Assembly (NCBI GenBank): GCA_964483175.1
Contig: CAZAAT010000039.1
Span: 1 to 22,434 of the forward strand
Direction of reading: 5' to 3'
Length of the DNA stretch: 22,434 bases
Source of the DNA: JAAYHC01 sp964483175
GTDB taxonomy: Bacteria; Bacillota; UBA5301
The notes below the pieces were generated by a model that saw nothing but the letters and a program-made list of their open reading frames with translations, was not told the origin of the DNA and ran no database searches. A program made the translations under genes and the position numbers. Below, piece after piece: positions 15,802 through 22,434 of the stretch (positions within the stretch are counted from its first letter, which is position 1; every line of letters starts with the position of its first letter).

Positions 15802-16250
15802 TCGCGTAAATCCCTTTCGTCCAAACGCAATAATTCGACGATGACCAGAATTCCACCGGAAATAATAAAGACATCAGCAAGGTTAAAGACCCCTGGCCAA
15901 TAACGCAGCTGGAACATGTCTACCACATAGCCATACATGACCCGATCCAGCAAATTACCGAGGGCTCCAGCTAATCCTAGGCTGAGACCATAACGAGTCC
16001 ACCGGCGTTCGGTAGGAATCCGGCGAAAAAAGAACAAAACGGCGAGAACAGTAATTAAGCCGACAGCCACCAAAAACTCGGTTTGCTGCGCCAGAAACCC
16101 GAAAGCCGCTCCACTATTGCGCAAGTATGTCAGTTTTAATATCCCAGGAATAATACTGATCGACCAGCCGGGATATAAACTATGCCGCACCCACAGCTTA
16201 ATTGCTTGGTCAAGCAACACAAACAGGGGGACTAGTGCCAAGGGATGCAA
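15798..16250 (-). CDS. lspA: Lipoprotein signal peptidase (signal peptidase II)
   Basis: Aspartic membrane protease that removes the signal peptide from diacylglyceryl-modified prolipoproteins. It has 150 residues and four predicted membrane helices. The catalytic aspartates are visible as D111 in GNLLDRVMYGYVVDMF and D126 in VFNLADVFI; YLRNSGAAFGFL is the conserved N-terminal region. The start is a TTG at 16250 with AAGGAG 7 nt upstream; no better ATG/GTG exists nearby. It is the first gene after a strong predicted promoter and is coupled to lgt. Confidence 0.95.
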   Translation of the reverse strand: MHPLALVPLFVLLDQAIKLWVRHSLYPGWSISIIPGILKLTYLRNSGAAFGFLAQQTEFLVAVGLITVLAVLFFFRRIPTERRWTRYGLSLGLAGALGNLLDRVMYGYVVDMFQLRYWPGVFNLADVFIISGGILVIVELLRLDERDLRE

Positions 16251-16276
16251 GGTGTTGCTCCTTAACCTTTTTTCTC

Positions 16277-16305
16277 ATTTTAGCACAGCCAAATTAAGGT
16301 GGCAA
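16277..16305 (-). promoter_or_regulatory. Promoter of lspA-lgt-rluD
   Basis: TTGCCA (16305-16300), 17-nt spacer, TAAAAT (16282-16277): one mismatch from consensus in each box with ideal spacing. It lies in the 63-nt gap between the yteA-like gene and lspA, so the lspA unit can be expressed apart from ileS. Confidence 0.7.
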
Positions 16306-16313
16306 TCATTGGG

Positions 16314-17033
16314 CTAACCCCTGCCACGTTGACTGCGCGTCTGATGGGGTTTGCGTTCTAAGTTACGGTCAGGTTCAGGAAAAATGATCTGGTCTTGGTC
16401 CTCTTCCCCCTCCGTTACATCCACGATCCCTTCGATCCCCTCTACAATTCCGACATTTTCGTCCGCATCAAAGTATACTTCATCATAACCGATTGAATCC
16501 GGAATATCTTGGGGTGAATTGGCATTACCGTATTTGGCCACCGCCTGCCAGGTATCCTCTCCGTCAATACCGACATTTTCATTTTCCGAGTCGTCCGTAA
16601 AAGTTCGAGCAAATGGCGGAGCAAGCAGATCTTCCTCTACCGGTCTTTGCTCGGTTATCTTGTCGAACTCATCATCGGCATCAGCTAGGCAAGTGGTAGC
16701 ATACGGAAGTGCTTCTAACCTTGCGACGGGTATTTCGCGTCCACAAATGGAACAGATGCCGTATTTTCCCTGCTCCATGCGGTCTAAGGCCTCTTCGATT
16801 TGGGATAGAATTATGTGCAAATTATCGGCCAAGCCGATATCTTTTTCACGCTCAAAGGTCTCGTTACCTAAGTCCGACGAGTGTTGATCATAGCTTGAAA
16901 GCTCCCCGACGGAATCTTTGAGCGGCTCTTCACTCTGTGGTTTACGCAATCTGGCTAACTCGTCAGTGATTCTCGCTTGCTCAGAAAGCAATCTCTTTTT
17001 TAAGTGAGCAATCTGGGCCCTAGTTAACATCAT
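16314..17033 (-). CDS. yteA: TraR/DksA-type zinc-finger protein, YteA-like
   Basis: Resembles the YteA family of spore-formers, with a DksA/TraR C4-type finger; members have no firmly known molecular role. The protein has 239 residues. The N-terminal half is a charged helical region (LTRAQIAHLKKRLLSEQARI), followed by ALDRMEQGKYGICSICGREIPVARLEALP near residues 90-120. Only the first CxxC pair (CSIC) is present; the second position reads TTCLAD, so full zinc binding is doubtful, as in other YteA proteins I recall. The C-terminal part is acidic with repeated ENVGI motifs and a DTWQAVAKYGNANSPQD segment, ending in a basic RSQRGRG tail. Start: ATG at 17033 with AGGAGG 6 nt upstream; the ATG at 17063 overlaps the previous gene and is rejected. 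Confidence 0.82.
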   Translation of the reverse strand: MMLTRAQIAHLKKRLLSEQARITDELARLRKPQSEEPLKDSVGELSSYDQHSSDLGNETFEREKDIGLADNLHIILSQIEEALDRMEQGKYGICSICGREIPVARLEALPYATTCLADADDEFDKITEQRPVEEDLLAPPFARTFTDDSENENVGIDGEDTWQAVAKYGNANSPQDIPDSIGYDEVYFDADENVGIVEGIEGIVDVTEGEEDQDQIIFPEPDRNLERKPHQTRSQRGRG

Positions 17034-17052
17034 CGATAACCTCCTACTACGG

Positions 17053-17361
17053 TTACCTGGCATAGCTCTCCAGCTGCCCTTGAACCAACTGGACCAACTC
17101 GGCGACGAACGACCCGATTACCGGCAGATTGAGTTGAGCCAAATAGCCCAAAAAATATACGAACAGCGCGGCAATTAAAGAAAAACCGACCGCAAATCCA
17201 AAGCCTCTAGCGACCCCGTTGAAAAAGTTAACCATTAACATCCGTGTTGGGTTCTCTAGAAACTTAAGGTATTCGGCGATACTGGCTTTTTCTAGACCGG
17301 CGATCAATTCACCGATCCGATCGGCCAGCTCCGCCATTACTCTGCGGTCGGTTGGTTCCAT
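17053..17361 (-). CDS. DUF5665 membrane protein
   Basis: Function unknown. It has 102 residues. A hydrophilic N-terminal helix (MAELADRIGELIAGLEKASI) is followed by YLKFLENPTRMLMVNFFNGVARGFGFAVGF, a short amphipathic piece leading into one or two membrane segments (about 45-75), then LNLPVIGSFVAELVQLVQ. This layout matches the DUF5665 family common in anaerobic Firmicutes. The ATG at 17361 has GGAGG 10 nt upstream; that site can be hidden in a hairpin. It lies 52 nt after ileS and before the yteA-like gene, with which it probably shares the ileS transcript. A sporulation or envelope link is only suggested by neighbours. Confidence 0.8.
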   Translation of the reverse strand: MEPTDRRVMAELADRIGELIAGLEKASIAEYLKFLENPTRMLMVNFFNGVARGFGFAVGFSLIAALFVYFLGYLAQLNLPVIGSFVAELVQLVQGQLESYAR

Positions 17362-17369
17362 TGTGAGCT

Positions 17370-17412
17370 AACCTCCAGGCTCTTATGGTAGCCTGCCCAG
17401 GTCAGCGAGGTT
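17370..17412 (-). promoter_or_regulatory. Possible hairpin hiding the DUF5665 ribosome site
   Basis: In the ileS-DUF5665 gap, AACCTC (17412-17407) and CAGGCT (17395-17390) can pair with the contiguous AGCCTG-GAGGTT (17381-17370), which contains the Shine-Dalgarno GGAGG. The 12 pairs are interrupted by an 11-nt one-sided bulge and close an 8-nt loop. It could lower translation of the small membrane protein; whether it does is unknown. Confidence 0.35.
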
Positions 17413-17413
17413 T

Positions 17414-20224
17414 TTAATCACGAGTCAAGGTATCAGCACAGCGCAGGCAGATGGTCGGATGATCTTCATCTGCTCCTACTTGTTCGGAATAAATCCAACA
17501 ACGCTCACATTTTTCTCCGGGAGCTTGTTCAACCATGATCGCCAAATCTGCTTCGGTTGCTTGAAGCGCCTCTGAGGGAGCCTCTACACCGAGGGGTGCT
17601 ATCTCTGCGGCGGAAACAATAAATATCGTCGCAAGCTCTGTATCAAATTCGGTCAATAATTCATGAAGCTTCGGATTATTACAATAAAGCACGACTTTAG
17701 CCTCAAGACTATTTCCGATCATTTTAGCACTCCGAGCTGCTTCGAGGGCACGATTGACTTCTTCCCGGACAGCTAGTATCTGATTCCATTTCTCCGCAAG
17801 CTCGCAGTCAAGATATTCTTGCTGCACCTCAGGCCAGGAGGTTAGTTGAACGCTAACCGGTTTGTCCTTCGTCGCCGGCAAGTACTGCCACATTTCTTCT
17901 GCCGTATAGGTCAACACTGGACTAATGACCCGAACCAACACATTAATTATGTGATAGAGTACGGTCTGAGCAGACCTACGCTCATGCCCATCGGCCTTGG
18001 ATGTATAAAGACGATCTTTGAGGACATCCAAGTAGAAAGATCCGAGATCCACAGCCGAGTAGTTGTGTACCGTATGGTAAAAAACATGAAATTGATAGTT
18101 ATCAAACGCCTTGGTTAGTTTATCCAGGACTTCCTGGAGCCGATGTAAGGCAAAGCGGTCAATCTCAAGTAGGTCAGCATAAGCTACCAGATCGGTATCG
18201 GGGTTGAAATCGCTTAGATTGCCAAGGATAAACCGTCCGGTATTACGGATCCTCCGGTAGACCTCTGACAACTGCTTCAAAATCCCATCTGAAACTCTGA
18301 TATCGTCGGTGTAGTCGGCCGAAGAGACCCATAAACGCAAAATATCTGCACCAAACTGGTTAATCACCTTATCCGGGGCGACTACATTACCGATCGACTT
18401 TGACATTTTCCGTCCTTGCTCATCCACGATGAAACCATGAGTTAAAACAGAGCGATAAGGGGCTTTACCTGTTGTTGCGACCGCAGTTAATAGGGAAGAC
18501 TGGAACCATCCCCGGTGCTGATCGCTGCCCTCAAGGTACATATCTGCTGGCCATCTCAGGTCAGGCCATTGGGTCAGCACAGCTCGGTGGCTTGAGCCGG
18601 AATCAAACCAGACATCCATAATATCTGTTTCTTTGCGAAATTTCGCGGCGCTGCAGTGTGGACAAGTAAAGCCGGAAGGTAATAGTTCACCAGCTTCATA
18701 CTTGAACCAGGCATCCGAGCCTTCCGCAGCAAAGCGGTCACGAACCGCAGTGATTGTCTCTTCGGTAATGATGGGTTCACCACACTCTGTGCAGTAAAAG
18801 ACCGGGATCGGAACCCCCCAGACCCTTTGCCGGGAGATACACCAATCGCGTCGATCACGAACCATGCTGCTGATACGATTTTCACCCCAGGCGGGATACC
18901 ATTTCACTTCTGCAATTGCCGCTAAAGCTTCGTCCCGAAAGCCTTCGACAGAGGCAAACCACTGTTCTGTGGCCCGGAAAACAATCGGCTCTTTGCAGCG
19001 CCAGCAATGCGGAAATTGATGTTTTACAGAACCGAATTTTAGCAGCGCTCCGACCGCTTTAAGATCATCAACAACTTTTTTTCCGCCTTCATCTAGATCC
19101 ATCCCCGCATAGGGACCGGCTTCTTGCGTAAAATGTCCGGTCGGATCAACTGGGTTCAGTACCGGTAAACCATACTCAGAGCCAACGATAAAGTCTTCTT
19201 CGCCATGTCCGGGTGCGGTATGAACGCAACCGGTCCCCTGTTCGAGGGTAACATGTTCCCCCAAAATAACCAGCGATTCTCGATCAAAGAGCGGGTGCCG
19301 ACAAACAGCATGTTCCAGCTCGCTGCCGACAAATTTTTGCAGAACCCGGTAATCCTGCCAGCCAAACTCCTGGGACAACCGTTCCAATAACTCAGCCGCC
19401 ACCACAAAGCGTTCATGCTGCACCTCTACTAGGACATACTCAAAATCCGGATGTAAACAAATAGCCAGATTAGCTGGGATTGTCCACGGCGTAGTAGTCC
19501 AGATGACTATAAAGGTATTGGCAACCTCACCACCAAAAAGTTTCCGGTCATCAACTAATGGAAACTTCACGTAGATCGAGGCCGACTTCTTGTCCGCATA
19601 CTCCACCTCTGCTTCAGCAAGCGCTGTCTCACAGGATGTGCACCAGTAGACCGGTTTTAAGCCTTTATAGATGTAACCTTTTTGAGCCATTAAACCGAAG
19701 ACCTCAATCTGCTTGGCTTCAAAATGCGGCTGAAGCGTATAATACGACTCATCCCAGTTACCCCAGACCCCGAGCCGTTCAAACTCTTCTTTTTGAATCC
19801 CCGCAAATTTCAACGCATAGTCGCGGCATTTAGAACGGAACTCCAGAGTGCTAACGGCGTGGCGATTTAACCCGAGGTCCTTGATCACTCTAGTTTCGAT
19901 CGGCAGACCATGAGTGTCCCAGCCATGAATATACGGTGTGAAATAGCCGCGCAAGGACTTATATTTCACAATAATATCCTTAAGGGTTTTATTTAAGGCA
20001 TGACCGATATGAATATGCCCATTGGCATACGGCGGTCCGTCGTGCAAAATCCAGGCGGGGAAATCATGCTTTTTTGCCCGCTCTTGTACTTTGTCATAGA
20101 TGTGATTCTCTTGCCAAAACTTCAGAATCTCCGGTTCTTTTTTCGGCAAGTTACCTCGCATCGGAAATTCGGTTTTTGGCAAGTTAAGTGTTTCAGAATA
20201 GTTAACTTTGTTTGTATCGCTCAC
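17414..20224 (-). CDS. ileS: Isoleucyl-tRNA synthetase
   Basis: Charges tRNA-Ile and edits misactivated valine. It has 936 residues, a class I bacterial IleRS. Motifs in order: HDGPPYANGHIHIGHALNK (HIGH, 61-79), the CP1 editing domain (about 180-400), WFDSGSSHRAVL, GRKMSKSIGNVV (KMSKS, near 606), the anticodon-binding domain, and a C-terminal zinc site CERC...CLRC (C906, C909, C926, C929). The complete C-terminal zinc domain marks the standard bacterial form rather than the eukaryote-like mupirocin-resistant type. The start is the GTG at 20224, with GGAGG 8 nt upstream; upstream in-frame TTGs would place that site inside the gene. It is controlled by the T-box leader just upstream. Confidence 0.97.
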   Translation of the reverse strand: MSDTNKVNYSETLNLPKTEFPMRGNLPKKEPEILKFWQENHIYDKVQERAKKHDFPAWILHDGPPYANGHIHIGHALNKTLKDIIVKYKSLRGYFTPYIHGWDTHGLPIETRVIKDLGLNRHAVSTLEFRSKCRDYALKFAGIQKEEFERLGVWGNWDESYYTLQPHFEAKQIEVFGLMAQKGYIYKGLKPVYWCTSCETALAEAEVEYADKKSASIYVKFPLVDDRKLFGGEVANTFIVIWTTTPWTIPANLAICLHPDFEYVLVEVQHERFVVAAELLERLSQEFGWQDYRVLQKFVGSELEHAVCRHPLFDRESLVILGEHVTLEQGTGCVHTAPGHGEEDFIVGSEYGLPVLNPVDPTGHFTQEAGPYAGMDLDEGGKKVVDDLKAVGALLKFGSVKHQFPHCWRCKEPIVFRATEQWFASVEGFRDEALAAIAEVKWYPAWGENRISSMVRDRRDWCISRQRVWGVPIPVFYCTECGEPIITEETITAVRDRFAAEGSDAWFKYEAGELLPSGFTCPHCSAAKFRKETDIMDVWFDSGSSHRAVLTQWPDLRWPADMYLEGSDQHRGWFQSSLLTAVATTGKAPYRSVLTHGFIVDEQGRKMSKSIGNVVAPDKVINQFGADILRLWVSSADYTDDIRVSDGILKQLSEVYRRIRNTGRFILGNLSDFNPDTDLVAYADLLEIDRFALHRLQEVLDKLTKAFDNYQFHVFYHTVHNYSAVDLGSFYLDVLKDRLYTSKADGHERRSAQTVLYHIINVLVRVISPVLTYTAEEMWQYLPATKDKPVSVQLTSWPEVQQEYLDCELAEKWNQILAVREEVNRALEAARSAKMIGNSLEAKVVLYCNNPKLHELLTEFDTELATIFIVSAAEIAPLGVEAPSEALQATEADLAIMVEQAPGEKCERCWIYSEQVGADEDHPTICLRCADTLTRD

Positions 20225-20247
20225 CAACAGCACCTCCAACAATAGCT

Positions 20248-20280
20248 AAAAATAAATCTCGCCCCGAGCAGGGGCGAGAT
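20248..20280 (-). terminator. T-box terminator upstream of ileS
   Basis: A 10-bp perfect stem (ATCTCGCCCC / GGGGCGAGAT) with a TGCTC loop is followed by TTTATTTTT. It directly follows the T-box bulge and competes with the antiterminator stabilised by uncharged tRNA. Confidence 0.95.
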
Positions 20281-20495
20281 ATCTCCCGTGGTACCACCCT
20301 AATTGACTACAAAACAATGTAGTCCACTTAAACGCTAGATAACGGCAGCAACCCGTAGGATCTACTGGCAAATGCTTTCAATACCTAACTCCAGGATGAT
20401 TTTCACCATGGGAATTGGGGTCGAACTCTCACCTACATCGACTCTCTGTATCCGTAACCCTAGGCTACTCTTCCTATCATCGTTTTATCGATATT
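20281..20495 (-). promoter_or_regulatory. T-box riboswitch leader (tRNA-Ile)
   Basis: The conserved T-box AGGGTGGTACCACGG lies at 20300-20286; its TGGT pairs with the ACCA end of an uncharged tRNA. Stem I starts with GATGATAGGAAGAGTA, and GTGAAAATCATCC (ending near 20394) closes it, with an ATC at 20400-20398 as the likely isoleucine specifier. TGCTGCCGTTATC (20349-20337) fits stem III. Uncharged tRNA-Ile should favour antitermination and raise ileS. This leader explains the 310-nt gap between divIVA and ileS. The exact specifier register is inferred. Confidence 0.95.
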
Positions 20496-20502
20496 AGCTA
20501 AG

Positions 20503-20532
20503 ATTATACTATATTCGAAAATTGAGAGTCAA
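20503..20532 (-). promoter_or_regulatory. Promoter of the ileS transcription unit
   Basis: TTGACT (20532-20527), 18-nt spacer, TATAAT (20508-20503). The -10 is perfect consensus and the -35 has one mismatch. It begins 3 nt after the divIVA stop; transcription should start near 20496, just before T-box stem I. Confidence 0.82.
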
Positions 20533-20534
20533 GG

Positions 20535-21029
20535 TTACTCTTTGTTCTCGCTGCCGGCTGAAACCTGAGCGCGCATAATAATGGTCGAATCGGTAACTTG
20601 CTCATCCTCGTTATCCTTAAGAATATGAAAGAACGTCTGCAACATTGATTTAAACTGGTCCTTAAACATCCGACGCTGCTGCTTTAACTCCTCAAGCCTC
20701 ATTTTTTCTCTAGCCACCTGCTGTTGTGCCTGGGCTAGCATTTCTTCGGCGCGGAGCTTGGCATCAGCGATAATTTCACTGCTTTGACGGAGAGCCTCTT
20801 CGTAGTCAATAGTAGTTGCCTGTGTCGCGCGCAGCTGGGCCAGCTCCTGAGCGGGGGTACTCGCCTCAGCAGTCAGCTTTTCGATCTGTTCTTTCAATTC
20901 GAGGTTTTCCCGATAAAGCTGTTCGTATTCTAAGAAGACCCGGTCTAAAAAGTCATCGACCTCTTCCTCATTGTAACCCCGAAAACTCCGATGAAAAGCT
21001 GCATTTTGAATATCAAGTGGTGTTAACAT
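20535..21029 (-). CDS. divIVA: DivIVA-family cell division / polarity protein
   Basis: Curved-membrane-binding coiled-coil protein that marks septa and poles and recruits division or sporulation partners. It has 164 residues, the family's usual length. The N-terminal lipid-binding domain LTPLDIQNAAFHRSFRGYNEEEVDDFL (2-28) contains F16 and R17, equivalent to the membrane-inserting F17/R18 of Bacillus. Long coiled coil follows (about 35-140), with a Gln/Glu-rich stretch near 95-125. The start is the ATG at 21029 with GGGAGG 8 nt upstream; an in-frame TTG at 21047 overlaps ylmH and is rejected. It closes the yggT-ylmH-divIVA cluster, and ileS follows with its own promoter. Confidence 0.95.
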   Translation of the reverse strand: MLTPLDIQNAAFHRSFRGYNEEEVDDFLDRVFLEYEQLYRENLELKEQIEKLTAEASTPAQELAQLRATQATTIDYEEALRQSSEIIADAKLRAEEMLAQAQQQVAREKMRLEELKQQRRMFKDQFKSMLQTFFHILKDNEDEQVTDSTIIMRAQVSAGSENKE

Positions 21030-21043
21030 CTTAGCACCCTCCC

Positions 21044-21826
21044 TCAATAGTATCGCTCTATTTCAACAACTGTGCGGTTTTTCTTGGTTTGACCGCCGAT
21101 GGCTGTTACGACAATCCGTCCTCTTCCTCCGACAGAAATAATATCGCCAACCTTAATCGGTTGAGACGCAGCCTTTGCTGGACTGCCATTTACCCGGACT
21201 CGTAAAGAGTTTATTTCCCGAACAAGTATAGACCGACTCTTACCAAACCCGGCGGCTGCAATGGCATCCAGGCGCAGAGAAGCAACTGTAGCTTTAATTA
21301 GCTTTTTCCGCTGAATACCTGCTGAAATTTCATCTAATTCAATTAGTTCGGCTTCAGCCGTGAACCTGCCGACCCTGTCCAGAGTGCGCACTATTTCTTG
21401 GGCAACTCCGTCAACAGCAATAACCTCTCCCCCATCCTTGGTCACCAGCACATCACCCAGGTAACGACGGTTCAGACCTAGCCCCATAACCGCACCATAC
21501 AGATCACGATGGGTTATTTCGTCATCCGCACCACGCTTAACCCTGATGCGAACTGCAGAAAGAACAGAAAGATCTTGTAAATCAGTGTTTACCGGTCCAA
21601 TAACCAGCCTTTTGCGTTCTGCCGTGGCAAAGCCGCCCGCAAAGAGATACTGCACGTCGGGGTATCTCCGCATAATCTGAGAGACCAAATCTTGCTCACT
21701 CAAGGATAAAAACCACGAAGCTTCGATGCTTTGCTTGGCTCGACTTTTTTCAACCTGATCAATCACATGTGCCGCTACCTCGCGTTCTTCATCTGTAGCC
21801 AAAGCACGCAGAATTTCTTCGCGCAT
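21044..21826 (-). CDS. ylmH: YlmH-type S4-domain RNA-binding protein
   Basis: Belongs to the YlmH family from the division cluster of Gram-positives; in Bacillus the homologue is linked to ribosome-associated quality control with RqcH (recalled). It has 260 residues. The N-terminal domain (about 1-180) contains FAGGFATAERKRLVIGP and DEITHRDLYGAVMGLGL, typical of the family. The C-terminal S4 domain (about 185-245) has GFGKSRSILVREINSLRVRVNGSPAK. The ATG at 21826 has GGAGG 6 nt upstream; 14 nt separate it from the yggT stop. It lies between yggT and divIVA exactly as in Bacillus ylmG-ylmH-divIVA. Confidence 0.93.
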   Translation of the reverse strand: MREEILRALATDEEREVAAHVIDQVEKSRAKQSIEASWFLSLSEQDLVSQIMRRYPDVQYLFAGGFATAERKRLVIGPVNTDLQDLSVLSAVRIRVKRGADDEITHRDLYGAVMGLGLNRRYLGDVLVTKDGGEVIAVDGVAQEIVRTLDRVGRFTAEAELIELDEISAGIQRKKLIKATVASLRLDAIAAAGFGKSRSILVREINSLRVRVNGSPAKAASQPIKVGDIISVGGRGRIVVTAIGGQTKKNRTVVEIERYY

Positions 21827-21840
21827 GGATCTCCTCCAAC

Positions 21841-22107
21841 CTAGAAATAGAGGCTGTTGTAGAGTAAACCGATAACCAGCCGTTGCAAAACCTGTACGAT
21901 AATCAAGGCAATAAAGGGACTGAAATCTAACCCGCTCATTAACGGCAAACTGCGTCTTAGCCTACTTAACAGCGGTTCGGTCATGTCATAGACAAAACGG
22001 ACCGCCGGATGTGCAGACATCGGAGCTACCCACGAGATAATAACTCGGGCCAAGATCAACCACTTATAAACGGTAAAAATACTATTAACCAGCGAAATCA
22101 GACTCAT
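21841..22107 (-). CDS. ylmG: YggT/YlmG-family small membrane protein
   Basis: Integral membrane protein of the YGGT family; exact role unsettled, though family members are linked with envelope and division genes. It has 88 residues with two hydrophobic helices (about 3-27 and 62-85) flanking a conserved segment, RVIISWVAPMSAHPAVRFVYDMTEPLLSRLRR, that includes the typical TEPLL and RR elements. The ATG at 22107 overlaps the proC TGA stop (ATGA), with GGGAGG 6 nt upstream, so it is coupled to proC. It is followed by ylmH. Confidence 0.92.
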   Translation of the reverse strand: MSLISLVNSIFTVYKWLILARVIISWVAPMSAHPAVRFVYDMTEPLLSRLRRSLPLMSGLDFSPFIALIIVQVLQRLVIGLLYNSLYF

Positions 22108-22361
22108 TTTTCGCCTCCCTTTCCTACTGTCCGTGAAACCAAAGTCGCCTCCCGAACCGCATTAAAAATCAGACCGCGAAAACCGTCCCTCTCCAGCGCA
22201 GCCAAGCCGGCGATGGTTGTCCCTCCGGGGGTAGTGACCGCATCTTTAAGGACTGCAGGATGTTTGTCGCTTTCCTTAACTAACCTTGCCGAGCCAAGAA
22301 CTGTTTCAATCGCCAACTGACGCGCAATTGGACGTGAAAGACCTTCCCGCACCCCGGCAGC
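22104..22361 (-). CDS. proC: Pyrroline-5-carboxylate reductase, C-terminal part only (5' end broken)
   Basis: The last 86 or so residues match the C-terminal dimerisation domain of ProC, which reduces pyrroline-5-carboxylate to proline: AAGVREGLSRPIARQLAIETVLGSA, then HPAVLKDAVTTPGGTTIAGLAALE. Homology begins at the Ala-Ala-Gly codons near 22361. Upstream of that, this strand continues as the reverse complement of other proC sequence and meets an in-frame TGA near 22427. A full ProC has about 265-280 residues, so about two thirds is missing. No plausible start exists; the GTG at 22352 is an internal codon. The break coincides with the fold-back at the window edge and is more likely a contig-end chimera than a true pseudogene. 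Confidence 0.85.
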   Translation of the reverse strand, partial: AAGVREGLSRPIARQLAIETVLGSARLVKESDKHPAVLKDAVTTPGGTTIAGLAALERDGFRGLIFNAVREATLVSRTVGKGGEK

Positions 22362-22434
22362 GGTCCGGCCTATGTTTATCTTTTTATCGCAGCCTTGATC
22401 GCTGCCGGGGTGCGGGAAGGAGCTTCACGTCCAA
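22328..22434. repeat. Imperfect fold-back palindrome at the window edge
   Basis: The arms 22328-22362 and 22400-22434 are reverse complements at 32 of 35 positions; the only mismatches are the three adjacent bases AGA against GCT. The 37-nt centre is 22363-22399. The right arm runs to the last base, so the repeat may continue outside. Both arms encode the same ProC peptide, AAGVREG-L/A-SRP, on opposite strands. The 8-nt pair CGGCAGCG / CGCTGCCG at the inner ends occurs naturally within the proC fragment and could have primed a strand switch. Confidence 0.9.
22356..22434 (+). pseudogene. proC: Inverted proC fragment, running off the window
   Basis: Read on the plus strand, these bases encode GSGPAYVYLFIAALIAAG followed by VREGASRP. 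This is the ProC core (the GSGPAYVFLFIEAL-type motif) and the segment that should lie immediately before and across the start of the minus-strand proC piece. It therefore points the opposite way to its own gene. It overlaps the fold-back and is open to the window end. It differs from the minus-strand copy by Ala for Leu in the shared peptide. It is either a chimeric join or the start of a second, inverted proC copy. Confidence 0.8.

Noticed and set aside
17414..20224. Mupirocin-resistant, eukaryote-like IleRS
   Set aside because: The complete C-terminal zinc site (CERC...CLRC) and the bacterial KMSKS region match the standard bacterial form.
22328..22434. An invertible DNA switch inside proC
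   Set aside because: Inverting the centre would place GSGPAYVY in the right direction, but the outer right arm would then not encode the residues expected before GSGPA in ProC (an SFPHP-like string instead). A fold-back explains both arms better than a flipping segment.

Overview
This window looks like chromosomal DNA of a Gram-positive, probably anaerobic and spore-forming, member of the Clostridia (Peptococcaceae-like). The clues are the divIVA-ileS-lspA-rluD-pyrR order shared with Bacillus and clostridia, a DUF5665 membrane protein, a YteA-type protein, a Gram-positive T-box leader and PyrR attenuator, and strong AGGAGG ribosome sites with frequent GTG/TTG starts. This is inference from gene content; no rRNA is present. 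Every complete gene lies on the minus strand, so transcription runs from high to low coordinates. No mobile element, CRISPR array or tRNA was seen.

Layout in transcription order. (1) 22.4-20.5 kb: a broken proC end, yggT/ylmG, ylmH and divIVA, the tail of the division-associated cluster. (2) 20.5-16.3 kb: a promoter and tRNA-Ile T-box leader, then ileS, a DUF5665 membrane protein and a yteA-like gene. (3) 16.3-14.07 kb: a good promoter, then the tightly packed lspA-lgt-rluD (lipoprotein maturation plus a pseudouridine synthase). (4) 14.1-11.55 kb: a promoter overlapping the rluD stop, a PyrR attenuator, then pyrR-uraA-purE. (5) 11.53-0.08 kb: a promoter, a ykkC-family (most likely PRPP) riboswitch with terminator, then purB-purC-purS-purQ-purL-purF-purM-purN-purH-purD, closed by a terminator at about 85-111. 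This is the Bacillus purEKBCSQLFMNHD order without purK, and with purE moved into the PyrR-controlled unit.

The pathway genes cover all ten steps from PRPP to IMP (PurF, D, N, QLS, M, E, C, B, H) in adjacent transcription units that are read by two PRPP-related sensors: PyrR, which binds UMP/PRPP, and the ykkC aptamer.

Three points deserve most attention. The PurQ glutaminase subunit has glycine where the catalytic cysteine should be (codon 86, GGC instead of TGC), with two further changes near the active site. purE is uncoupled from the rest of the purine operon and has no purK partner here. The right edge of the window is a 35-nt imperfect fold-back in proC, with proC sequence reading outward on both strands, which is either a contig-end chimera or a real inverted duplication.
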